Below, piece by piece: positions 1-5,159 of a stretch of 5,159 bases of DNA; position 1 is the stretch's first letter, and the number at the start of each line of letters is the position of its first letter. This DNA is from Nitriliruptoraceae bacterium (lineage in GTDB: Bacteria > Actinomycetota > Nitriliruptoria > Nitriliruptorales > Nitriliruptoraceae): NCBI GenBank assembly GCA_007123425.1, contig SKLC01000249.1, positions 1 to 5,159 of the forward strand, written 5' to 3'. Both the position numbers and the translations under genes were made by a program. Below the pieces are notes generated by a model. The model was not told the origin of the DNA, did no database searches, and saw only the letters and a list, made by a program, of their open reading frames with translations.

Positions 1-129
1 CACGTCACCGTGCAGCTGCGGCGCATGCAGCTCCTGCAGCTCCGAGAGCAGGACATAGCCCCGCTCCGACGAGCGGTCCAGCAGCTCCTCGACCGCCACT
101 TCAGCGGTCGGGAGATCGGTCGGGTTCAC
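1..129 (-). CDS. Partial gene, N-terminal 43 residues; possible sigma-70 region 1.1-like start
   Basis: Only the first 43 codons are in the window; the reading frame stays open to the left edge. It starts at GTG (129-127), five bases after a strong AGGAGG ribosome binding site. The visible protein begins VNPTDLPTAEVAVEELLD and continues with ERGYVLLSELQEL. A helix with the pattern LL-x(5)-E-x-GY-x(4)-EL is reminiscent of sigma-70 region 1.1, where E. coli RpoD has LLVTRGKEQGYLTYAEVND. That comparison is from memory and covers about 20 residues. If right, the gene would encode a sigma factor with a short N-terminus; primary sigma factors of actinobacteria usually have a much longer leader before this region. 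No catalytic motif is visible, so another helical regulatory or hypothetical protein is equally possible. That it is a real gene start is fairly secure; the function is not. Confidence 0.6.
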   Translation of the reverse strand, partial: MNPTDLPTAEVAVEELLDRSSERGYVLLSELQELHAPQLHGDV

Positions 130-133
130 CGGG

Positions 134-140
134 ACCTCCT
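134..140 (-). promoter_or_regulatory. Ribosome binding site of the left-edge gene
   Basis: Read on the minus strand this is AGGAGGT, a near-perfect anti-16S match. Five bases separate AGGAGG from the GTG at 129-127. It is the strongest such site on the minus strand here and fixes the start of the left-edge gene, which would otherwise be uncertain because the start codon is GTG. Confidence 0.75.
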
Positions 141-381
141 TGGGACGAGAGGGTCGTGCGGGATTGCTCGGGATGGCCGTGCGGCCGCGGGGACGCCGGA
201 CTCGGTGGCGAGGCCAACGTCGCAGGCGCGCGGGAGAGGCGGGACGAGCCGGTGCCGACGAAAGGTCGACCCTCTCGCACGGCGCGTTCGCGGCCGATGG
301 CTGCCCGGACGGGTCCCCGTGCGCCCCGTCGACAGCCCTCATGCTCCACAACGCATGGATCGGCCTCCGGCGTCCCCCGAG

Positions 382-422
382 CGAGGCGGAGTGCGGCACG
401 CGCACAGGCCTGGTCCGCCTCG
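382..422. terminator. Two-tier hairpin downstream of the VOC gene, terminator-like without a U tract
   Basis: A perfect 9-bp inverted repeat, CGAGGCGGA (382-390) and TCCGCCTCG (414-422), encloses a second 5-bp stem, GTGCG (391-395) and CGCAC (401-405), around a GCACG loop. The two stems stack directly on the left arm; eight unpaired bases lie on the right. It begins about 25 bases past the VOC stop codon in the direction of transcription. There is no T run after it on either strand, so it is either a U-less actinobacterial-type terminator, an mRNA-stabilising 3' structure, or chance pairing in GC-rich DNA. Confidence 0.35.
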
Positions 423-447
423 GCGTCCAGCGCGCAGCCGCGTCAGA

Positions 448-846
448 TCACGGGTGGGCTGGCGCCACGACCTCCACCTTGAGGCCCTCGGGGTCCTCGA
501 AGAACACCGCGTAGTGGTCGGTCCCGCCCGCGAAGGGGTGCCGATCCGGGTACAGGATGCGGACACCGCGGGCGGTGAGCTGCTCGGTGAGCCGATCCAC
601 CTCGCCCTCCGAGCCGCCACGGAAGGCCAGGTGATTGAGCCCCGCGCCGCGTCGGTCGAGGCCCCGCGCCCCCTCGGGCGCCTGCACCAGGACCAGCGAG
701 GTGTCGCCGAGGCGGTAGGCGCAGCCCTCGTCCCACTCCTGATGGCACACCCAGCCCAGCTCGCCGAGCAGCCATCCCCAGAACTCGGCGGCGACGCCCA
801 GGTCGGCCACGTACAGCTCGAGATGGTGCAGGTGTCCGGTGCCCAC
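448..846 (-). CDS. VOC family protein (glyoxalase / bleomycin-resistance fold)
   Basis: A 132-residue protein of the vicinal oxygen chelate superfamily, whose members are metal-dependent lyases, dioxygenases or binding proteins of small electrophiles or antibiotics. The length is right for a single-domain, two-module VOC protein. Module one opens with HLHHLELYVAD (residues 5-15) followed by FWGWLLGELGW. Module two opens with GLNHLAFRGG (69-78) and ends FFEDPEGLKVEVVAP (115-129), the usual C-terminal signature. Likely metal ligands are H8, H72 and E125. It is cytosolic, with no signal peptide. The start is GTG at 846; a weak GAGGG (857-861) lies 10 bases upstream, and no other in-frame start gives a better fit. 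The gene follows the pgpH-like gene after 81 bases on the same strand, so co-transcription is likely. The substrate cannot be told from sequence, and the name does not imply resistance. Confidence 0.9.
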   Translation of the reverse strand: MGTGHLHHLELYVADLGVAAEFWGWLLGELGWVCHQEWDEGCAYRLGDTSLVLVQAPEGARGLDRRGAGLNHLAFRGGSEGEVDRLTEQLTARGVRILYPDRHPFAGGTDHYAVFFEDPEGLKVEVVAPAHP

Positions 847-909
847 GACGCGTGCGCCCTCGTCTCGTCCGCCGGGTGCTCGTCGCCGACCGTAGCCGGT
901 GGCGGCACG

Positions 910-926
910 GCGGCGTGCGACGCCGC
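910..926. terminator. Short GC hairpin directly after the pgpH stop
   Basis: GCGGCGT (910-916) and ACGCCGC (920-926) form a perfect 7-bp stem around a GCG loop, starting one base beyond the pgpH stop codon (930-928, minus strand). No T tract follows. It may protect the 3' end of the pgpH message or attenuate read-through into the VOC gene 81 bases on; a full terminator is doubtful. Confidence 0.3.
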
Positions 927-927
927 G

Positions 928-3042
928 TCAGCGCCCCGCGGAGGCGGGCTGGGAGCGCTCCTCCCCGCTGGTCGCGGCCCCGGGGTAGGCGATGCGGGGG
1001 TGGTAGACGCCCACCAGGGACTCCACGATGGTCTCGCGGGCCTGCTGCAGCTCCCGGAAGGTCAGGTCGCAGTCGTCGAACTGCCCGTCGTCGATGCGCT
1101 CCTGCAGGAGCTTGTCGACGGTGGCCTCGATCTCGTCGCGCGGGAGGGTGCCCCGGTTCATCGCCATGGCGCGGGTGGTCGCCTCGGAGCAGTCGGCCAG
1201 CAGCAGCACGGCCGCCTCCTTGCTCCGGGGCTTGGTGCCCTTGTAGCGGAAGTGGTCCTCGTCGACCTCCTCGGGGTCGCCGGCCTCCCGCACGGCCTGC
1301 TGGTAGAAGTAGGTCACCACCATCGTGCCGTGGTGGCTGCCGATGCAGGCGACCACCTCCGGCGGCAGCCGGTGCTCGGTGGCCATCTCCACCCCGTCGA
1401 CGACGTGGTTCTGGATGATCACCGCCGACACCTCGGGCTCGAGCTCGTCATGCGGGTTGGAGATGCCGTGCTGGTTCTCGATGAAGAAGTGCGGCTGGCG
1501 CACCTTGCCGATGTCGTGGTAGAGCGCAGCCACGCTGCCGAGCAGCGGGTCCGCGCCGATGGCCCGGCAGGCGCGCTCGGTGAGCGAGGCGACCATCACC
1601 GAGTGGTTGTAGGAGCCCAGGGCCCTGGACTCGAGCTCGCGCAGCAGCGGGTGGTTGCGGTCGGCGAGGTCGAGCAGCGCGGTGACCGTGGGCAGCCGGA
1701 ACATCGTCTCGAGGAACGGCAGGGCGCCCTGGACCGCCAGGGTGGTGACCAGGCCGTTGACGGCTCCCGCGCCGAGGGCGAGCAGCAGCTCGTTGTGCGG
1801 GCCGAAGACCGCGACCGTCACCACCGCGAGCACCGGGTAGGACAGCCCCGCTCGCAGGGTCGCCGAGCGGAGGTCGGAGCGCGACCCGATCCTGCGCGTC
1901 AGCGGCACGCTCACCAGCACGGTGGCGGCCGCGAACAGCGCCGCCGGCCCCGCCGAGGGCGCCACGACGAGCACCAGCAGCGCCGCCGGCAGCATGGTGG
2001 CGACGCCGACCACCGGATGGATCAGCAGCGCCGCGAGCATGCCCAGCGCACCCGCGGGCACGGCGTAGTACCAGGTGCTGGTGGCCACGTCGCTGAAGAC
2101 CCCCACACCCACCACCAGGACCGCGTAGGCCAGCACCAGCAGCGACAGCAGGAGCAGCTTGTGCCCGTTCGCCCACACCCGGCGCTGCATCCGCTGCAGG
2201 TAGACCGCGCCGACGCCGACCACCAGCAGCATCGACAGCCCGGCGCGCAGCAGCGCCCGCAGCGGGGAGGAGCCGTCGAGCCCCAGCTGGGCGATCGCGC
2301 GCGCCTGGAGGGGGTCGACGACCTCGCCCTCGCGCACGACGGCCTCACCCGGACGCCAGACGCGCACCACGTCATCGGCCTCCTCGGCCGCGCGCTCCCG
2401 GGCGTCGGCGGTGGCGTCGGGATCCACGCGCACGGTGGGCCGCATCGCGTCCTCGATGAGCGGCACCGCGATGGTCTGGGCGGTGTCGCCGGGGAAGGGG
2501 CGCACCGCGACCTCACCCGGGAGGCGGTCGGTCAGCAGCGCGTCGAGCTCATCCTCGGTCACCCGCTGCCGCGCCAGCTCCTGTGCGATCGCGATCGTCT
2601 CGCGCTCCACCGTCTCGAGCTGGGTGTCCGAGAGCGCGACGAGCGCCCCGGCGACCTCCTCATCGAGCTCGCCGACCAGCGAGAGCAGCTCGCGGCGCTG
2701 CGTCGAGGCCGGGGGCTCGTCCTCCTCCTCGGGCTCGCGAACCTCCCTGGCGGCGGAGAACACACCGCGCACGTCGCTGACGATCGCGCTCTGCGCCTCG
2801 CCGTCGAGGAACGTGACGGCATCCACCGACTCGGCCGCGGTCCGTCGGGCGGTCTCGGTCGCCTCCTCGTCGACGACGCGCACCTGTTCCGTCGCGAAGA
2901 CCGTTCGCGGCGCCGGCTCCCCGTCGCGCACGGGCTGCTCGTCGGCCACGGCGCCCACGGCGATGATCAGCGGGATGCCCAGCAGCGCGACGAGCAGCGC
3001 GGCGATCCATGGCATGCGCCGTCGCCAGGTCGTGGTCACCAC
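928..3042 (-). CDS. pgpH: PgpH/YqfF-type 7TM-HD cyclic di-AMP phosphodiesterase
   Basis: Predicted to hydrolyse the second messenger c-di-AMP at the inner face of the membrane (family knowledge from Listeria PgpH). From the GTG at 3042 it is 704 residues. The order is: an Arg-rich N-end and a membrane anchor (about 11-32); an extracytoplasmic domain (about 33-260) with an acidic EPEEEDEPP insert near 103-111; about seven hydrophobic segments (near 263-283, 296-316, 324-341, 343-362, 366-382, 399-415, 418-440); then the HD domain. Likely metal ligands are H480 (SYNHS), H509-D510 (YHDIGK), H546 (QNH), H570-H571 (SHHG) and D617 (LADCSEA). PHFFIENQ and the closing YHPRIAYP are family hallmarks. 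GAGAGGA (3060-3054) lies 11 bases upstream of the start; a second GTG follows at once (3039), and an ATG at 3114 would add 24 Arg-rich residues but has no ribosome binding site. The usual ybeY or phoH neighbours of Firmicutes are absent. Confidence 0.9.
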   Translation of the reverse strand: MVTTTWRRRMPWIAALLVALLGIPLIIAVGAVADEQPVRDGEPAPRTVFATEQVRVVDEEATETARRTAAESVDAVTFLDGEAQSAIVSDVRGVFSAAREVREPEEEDEPPASTQRRELLSLVGELDEEVAGALVALSDTQLETVERETIAIAQELARQRVTEDELDALLTDRLPGEVAVRPFPGDTAQTIAVPLIEDAMRPTVRVDPDATADARERAAEEADDVVRVWRPGEAVVREGEVVDPLQARAIAQLGLDGSSPLRALLRAGLSMLLVVGVGAVYLQRMQRRVWANGHKLLLLSLLVLAYAVLVVGVGVFSDVATSTWYYAVPAGALGMLAALLIHPVVGVATMLPAALLVLVVAPSAGPAALFAAATVLVSVPLTRRIGSRSDLRSATLRAGLSYPVLAVVTVAVFGPHNELLLALGAGAVNGLVTTLAVQGALPFLETMFRLPTVTALLDLADRNHPLLRELESRALGSYNHSVMVASLTERACRAIGADPLLGSVAALYHDIGKVRQPHFFIENQHGISNPHDELEPEVSAVIIQNHVVDGVEMATEHRLPPEVVACIGSHHGTMVVTYFYQQAVREAGDPEEVDEDHFRYKGTKPRSKEAAVLLLADCSEATTRAMAMNRGTLPRDEIEATVDKLLQERIDDGQFDDCDLTFRELQQARETIVESLVGVYHPRIAYPGAATSGEERSQPASAGR

Positions 3043-3112
3043 CTCGGGTCCCGTCCTCTCGCGTCGCCGGCATCGGCGTCGGTGCGGGCACGCCACCCGC
3101 GCCCGCCGCGCC

Positions 3113-3118
3113 ATTGTC
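3113..3118 (-). promoter_or_regulatory. Possible -10 box for the pgpH transcript
   Basis: On the minus strand this reads GACAAT, five of six matches to TATAAT-type boxes of the TAnAAT/GAnAAT kind seen in GC-rich actinobacteria. Transcription starting some 7 bases on would give a leader of about 60 bases before the GTG at 3042. There is no recognisable -35 hexamer 16-18 bases upstream, so this is a weak call based on one box in an otherwise GC-rich stretch. Confidence 0.3.
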
Positions 3119-3206
3119 GCGCATGAGCCCGGACTCTGCCCGCGACCGGACGAGGCGGCAGGCGGCCCCACGATGCCCGCGATACGGGATCCGGCAGGCG
3201 CTGCCC

Positions 3207-3212
3207 TAGGCT
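3207..3212 (+). promoter_or_regulatory. Possible -10 box for coaA
   Basis: TAGGCT fits the TAnnnT pattern common in actinobacterial vegetative promoters. Transcription would begin near 3219 and leave a leader of about 40-55 bases before coaA. The -35 position (around 3184-3190) has no TTGAC-like sequence. A small dyad, GGCAG-GCG-CTGCC (3193-3205), lies immediately upstream, inside the spacer, and could be an operator. This is the best TA-containing candidate between the two divergent genes in this direction, but it is unproven. Confidence 0.35.
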
Positions 3213-3260
3213 CGACGCTCCCGCCGGGACCGCTGCGGCTCGGCCAGCACGCTCACGCCG

Positions 3261-4220
3261 ATGAGGAGGGCCACCCTGGTAGCCCACCGCGACCATCCCT
3301 CCCCATGGGTCGAGCTCGAACGTGCGGCCTGGGCCCAGTTGCGCTCCTCGACGCCGCTCACGCTCTCCGCACACGAGCTCGAGCGCCTCCAGGGCGTGAC
3401 CGAGCAGATCTCCCTCGACGAGGTCGCCGAGATCTACCTGCCGCTGTCGCGCCTGCTCAACCTCTACGTCGCCGCGACCCAGCAGCTGCACGAGGCGACG
3501 GAGACGTTCCTGCGCTCGCGCACGGCCAAGGTGCCCTTCGTCATCGGGGTGGCGGGGTCGGTGGCGGTGGGCAAGTCCACCACCTCGCGGCTGCTGCAGG
3601 CGCTGCTCTCCCGATGGCCGGATCATCCCGAGGTCGCGCTGGTGACCACGGACGGCTTCCTGCTGCCCAACGCGGAGCTCGAGCGCCGCGGGCTGATGGA
3701 CCGCAAGGGCTTCCCGGAGTCCTTCGACACCGCAGCCCTGGTCCGGTTCGTGGCCGCGGTCAAGGCCGGCGAGCAGGAGGTCGCCGCGCCGGTCTACTCG
3801 CACCTGGCCTACGACGTGCTGCCCGACGAGCAGGTGATCGTGCGCCAGCCGGATGTGCTCATCGTCGAGGGGATCAACGTCCTGCAGACCGGGACGGCTC
3901 CCGACGAGCGGCGCACCTTCGTCTCCGACTTCTTCGACTTCTCGATCTACGTCGACGCGCTGGAGTCCGACATCGAGCAGTGGTACGTGGAGCGCTTCCA
4001 CCGCCTGCGCTCGACCGCCTTCCAGGACCCGCGCTCCTACTTCCGCCGGTACGGCGACCTCGACGACGAGGAGGCCGAGACCGTCGCGCGCGACATCTGG
4101 GCGCGCATCAACGGGGTGAACCTGCGCCAGAACGTGCTGCCCACCCGCTCACGCGCGGACCTGATCCTGCACAAGGCCGCCGATCACAGCGTGCAGCAGG
4201 TCCACCTGCGCAAGCTGTAG
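3261..4220 (+). CDS. coaA: Type I pantothenate kinase CoaA
   Basis: Phosphorylates pantothenate with ATP, the committed and CoA-feedback-inhibited step of coenzyme A synthesis in the cytosol. The 319-residue protein is a clear CoaA of the P-loop kinase fold. The Walker A motif is GSVAVGKST (99-107, K105), followed by TTDGF (D131), LMDRKGFPES (146-154), VYSHLAYD with H181, the Walker B-like DVLIVEGINVLQTG (198-211), WYVERF (Y242, R245), an IN pair ending at N284, and the closing ADHSVQQVHLRKL. All match remembered M. tuberculosis CoaA almost residue for residue. I list the first ATG because it is the conventional start, but it has no ribosome binding site. A CTG at 3276, six bases after AGGAGG, would give 314 residues, closer to the 312 of M. 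tuberculosis, and aligns the ends better. The short stretch APDERRT (213-219) looks like a small loop insert. The gene is divergent from pgpH and stands alone on its strand. Confidence 0.95.
   Translation: MRRATLVAHRDHPSPWVELERAAWAQLRSSTPLTLSAHELERLQGVTEQISLDEVAEIYLPLSRLLNLYVAATQQLHEATETFLRSRTAKVPFVIGVAGSVAVGKSTTSRLLQALLSRWPDHPEVALVTTDGFLLPNAELERRGLMDRKGFPESFDTAALVRFVAAVKAGEQEVAAPVYSHLAYDVLPDEQVIVRQPDVLIVEGINVLQTGTAPDERRTFVSDFFDFSIYVDALESDIEQWYVERFHRLRSTAFQDPRSYFRRYGDLDDEEAETVARDIWARINGVNLRQNVLPTRSRADLILHKAADHSVQQVHLRKL
3264..3269 (+). promoter_or_regulatory. Strong ribosome binding site inside the conventional coaA start
   Basis: AGGAGG, within the longer GAGGAGGG at 3263-3270, is a full anti-16S match. 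It lies after the first in-frame ATG (3261-3263), so it cannot serve that ATG. Six bases later there is an in-frame CTG (3276-3278), at the ideal distance. No ATG, GTG or TTG in the coaA frame lies within range. The site therefore argues for a CTG start, discussed under coaA. Confidence 0.55.
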
Positions 4221-4235
4221 GCCCCGCGCTGAGGC

Positions 4236-4280
4236 CCCCGCCCGCGCCGGGTCCCCGCCCGCGCCGGGGCCCCCGCCCGC
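4236..4280. repeat. GC-rich tandem repeat after coaA (two full copies and a partial one)
   Basis: The 16-base unit CCCCGCCCGCGCCGGG occurs at 4236-4251 and again, identically, at 4253-4268; its first ten bases recur at 4271-4280. The spacing is 17 then 18 bases. Each full copy contains the small dyad CCCG-CGC-CGGG, so the transcript can form short stacked hairpins. It lies 15 bases after the coaA stop and just before the long terminator hairpin. It is probably a slippage-generated simple repeat that adds 3' structure; no protein-coding role is apparent. Confidence 0.7.
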
Positions 4281-4297
4281 ACACGCGCACGCGCTGA

Positions 4298-4340
4298 TCG
4301 TGTGCCGCCGCGACGCGCACGACGTCGCGTCGGCACACGA
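4298..4340. terminator. Bidirectional terminator hairpin between coaA and the convergent hydrolase gene
   Basis: A 10-bp perfect outer stem, TCGTGTGCCG (4298-4307) with CGGCACACGA (4331-4340), is followed by one mismatch (C4308/T4330) and a 7-bp inner stem, CGCGACG (4309-4315) with CGTCGCG (4323-4329), around a seven-base loop. GA and TC flank it and could extend the stem past a bulged A. It sits between two convergent genes, 77 bases past the coaA stop and 17 bases past the hydrolase stop, so it can serve both. Neither side has a T run, as is common for actinobacterial terminators. The structure is directly visible; termination is inferred. Confidence 0.7.
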
Positions 4341-4357
4341 ATCCTCACCGGGACTCG

Positions 4358-5159
4358 CTACGTCAGCGCGACGTCGACCGGGGGCTCGCCCACAGGGCTC
4401 CAGGTCGCGAGGACGCCGCGGATCGCGGTGACCGTGGCCAGGGGCTGGTCGAGCAGCAGGTGGTGGTGGGCGTGGGGGACCTCCACGAAGGGCACGCCCG
4501 CGGCCGCCGCGGCCGAGCCCTCGAGCAGGCCGCTCATGTAGGAGCGCACGTCCTCGTCGACGATCGCCGAGTCCTCACCGTTGATCACGGCCACCCGGCA
4601 GGTGACCTCCGCGAGCCGGGCGGCGAAGTCGATCGGGCGGTGCGAGCCCTCGCGCCGTGCGAACACCCCGGGATCGAACTTCCAGGTGTAGCCGCCCTCG
4701 GGCTCCGCCCGGATGCTGTGGTGCGCGATGAAGTCGAGGAACCAGTCGTTGTCGCACGGCTGGGGCGGGATGAGCTTGAAGCGGTCGAGGATCGCCTCGC
4801 GGTCGGAGTACACGCGGCGCTGGACGAAGCCGCGCCGGCCGCCCCGCCCCTCGTCGGACTCCGGGTCGGGCCGTCGCACCGGCGAGTCCAGCACGATCGC
4901 GCCCTCGAGGTCGCGCCCGTGCACCGCGGCCGAGACGATCGCGACGAAGCCGCCCATCGAGTGGCCGGCGATGACGGGGCGGCCGACCCCGCCGGCCGCC
5001 TCGGCGACGGCCAGGACCTCGTCGGCCCACTGCTCGGCGCGGTAGACGTCGCGCCACCCGCTGTCGCCGTGCCCGGAGAGATCGACGGAGACCACGCGGC
5101 GCCCCTGGGTGAGCATCGGGGCGAGCGGCGCCCACCAGCGCGCGTGGGCTGCGCCGCCG
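4358..5159 (-). CDS. Alpha/beta hydrolase, N-terminus beyond the right edge
   Basis: A serine hydrolase of the alpha/beta fold, of unknown substrate. The frame stays open to the window edge. The first visible residues, GGAAHARWWAPLAP, look like the oxyanion-hole loop that normally follows a strand ending in HGG, so roughly 20-40 residues are missing. The ATG at 5116 is therefore internal (L-A-P-M), not the start. Counting from that Met as 1: VSVDLSGHGDSG (9-20) is the conserved strand-turn; VIAGHSMGGFVA (48-59) is the nucleophile elbow with Ser53; VINGEDSAIV (177-186) probably supplies the acid, D182; PHAHHHLLLDQP (214-225) supplies His218. The cap region is around residues 80-165. The stop is TAG at 4360-4358. 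No signal peptide can be judged because the N-end is missing. It is convergent with coaA and shares its terminator. Esterase, epoxide hydrolase-like or lactonase activity are all possible. Confidence 0.9.
   Translation of the reverse strand, partial: GGAAHARWWAPLAPMLTQGRRVVSVDLSGHGDSGWRDVYRAEQWADEVLAVAEAAGGVGRPVIAGHSMGGFVAIVSAAVHGRDLEGAIVLDSPVRRPDPESDEGRGGRRGFVQRRVYSDREAILDRFKLIPPQPCDNDWFLDFIAHHSIRAEPEGGYTWKFDPGVFARREGSHRPIDFAARLAEVTCRVAVINGEDSAIVDEDVRSYMSGLLEGSAAAAAGVPFVEVPHAHHHLLLDQPLATVTAIRGVLATWSPVGEPPVDVALT

Larger units (their letters stand above)
130..447. other. 318-base gap without a convincing gene
   Basis: This stretch separates the VOC gene stop from the start of the left-edge gene. 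Open frames on both strands cross it, but their translations are arginine/proline/glycine-rich, lack ribosome binding sites and resemble no family I know, so I call none. I see no tRNA-like cloverleaf. It contains no TA dinucleotide at all, so no canonical TAnnnT -10 box can exist in it on either strand. The left-edge gene must therefore use a non-canonical promoter, an alternative sigma factor, or read-through from upstream genes. The one clear structure is the hairpin at 382-422. The last bases hold the left gene's ribosome binding site. Confidence 0.6.

Noticed and set aside
255..289. A possible ECF-sigma promoter (CGAAC with a GTC about 15 bases on) on the minus strand ahead of the left-edge gene
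   Set aside because: The -35 differs from GGAAC, the spacing is off, and such short matches are frequent in this composition.
101..514. Open frames of 82-124 codons in the 130-447 gap on both strands
   Set aside because: No ribosome binding site, Arg/Pro/Gly-rich translations, and overlap with the start of the left-edge gene or the end of the VOC gene. They are what GC-rich non-coding DNA normally gives.
10..3126. A 1038-codon open frame on the plus strand covering three minus-strand genes
   Set aside because: It is the antisense of the left-edge gene, VOC and pgpH, kept open because GC-rich codon use on the minus strand leaves few stops opposite. Its translation is low-complexity, runs through both gaps without change and shows no family motif, whereas the minus strand gives clear families.
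3036..4001. A 321-codon minus-strand open frame opposite coaA
   Set aside because: It is antisense to a fully recognisable CoaA; its His/Arg/Gly-rich translation matches nothing, and it would overlap the start of pgpH.
2411..4297. A 628-codon plus-strand open frame overlapping pgpH and coaA
   Set aside because: It is serine-rich opposite pgpH and Arg/Pro/Gly-rich within coaA, an out-of-frame shadow of both; it has no domain and crosses the divergent promoter region.
4298..4340. The long palindrome considered as a mobile-element end or attachment site
   Set aside because: It is a single copy, with no flanking target duplication, transposase or integrase, and it sits exactly where a convergent terminator is expected.
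1..5159. A defence, toxin-antitoxin, biosynthetic or other novel multi-gene system
   Set aside because: Every clear gene belongs to a familiar family with separate roles, and gene directions alternate. Nothing suggests a coordinated accessory cassette.

Overview
This is a GC-rich chromosomal window (roughly 70% G+C, with strong G/C bias at third codon positions). The closest recognisable protein matches, notably a pantothenate kinase very like that of Mycobacterium, point to an actinobacterium. Micrococcales is a reasonable guess and a Brachybacterium-like organism would fit, but the genus is inference. I see no insertion sequence, phage gene, tRNA, rRNA or CRISPR array. The genes look like ordinary chromosomal housekeeping and accessory genes.

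Layout, left to right. (1) Positions 1-129, minus strand: the first 43 codons of a gene that runs off the left edge. Its N-terminus loosely resembles sigma-70 region 1.1. (2) 130-447: a 318-base stretch without a convincing gene. It contains no TA dinucleotide and holds a two-tier hairpin. (3) 448-846, minus: a small VOC (glyoxalase/bleomycin-resistance fold) protein. (4) 928-3042, minus: a PgpH/YqfF-type membrane protein with an extracytoplasmic domain, about seven membrane helices and a cytosolic HD phosphohydrolase domain, probably a cyclic di-AMP phosphodiesterase. (5) 3043-3260: a divergent promoter region. (6) 3261-4220, plus: type I pantothenate kinase CoaA, the first step of coenzyme A synthesis. 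(7) 4221-4357: a GC-rich tandem repeat, then a long hairpin that probably terminates transcription from both sides. (8) 4358-5159, minus: an alpha/beta hydrolase whose N-terminus lies beyond the right edge.

The pgpH-like gene and the VOC gene point the same way with an 81-base gap and may share a transcript. coaA is divergent from pgpH and convergent with the hydrolase. No pathway links these genes: CoA synthesis, cyclic di-AMP turnover and two enzymes of unknown substrate are simply adjacent.

I did not find a convincing undescribed system. The points most worth checking are the coaA start (a strong ribosome binding site lies just inside the first ATG and points to a CTG start), the PgpH-type phosphodiesterase in an actinobacterium, and the TA-free structured gap at 130-447.
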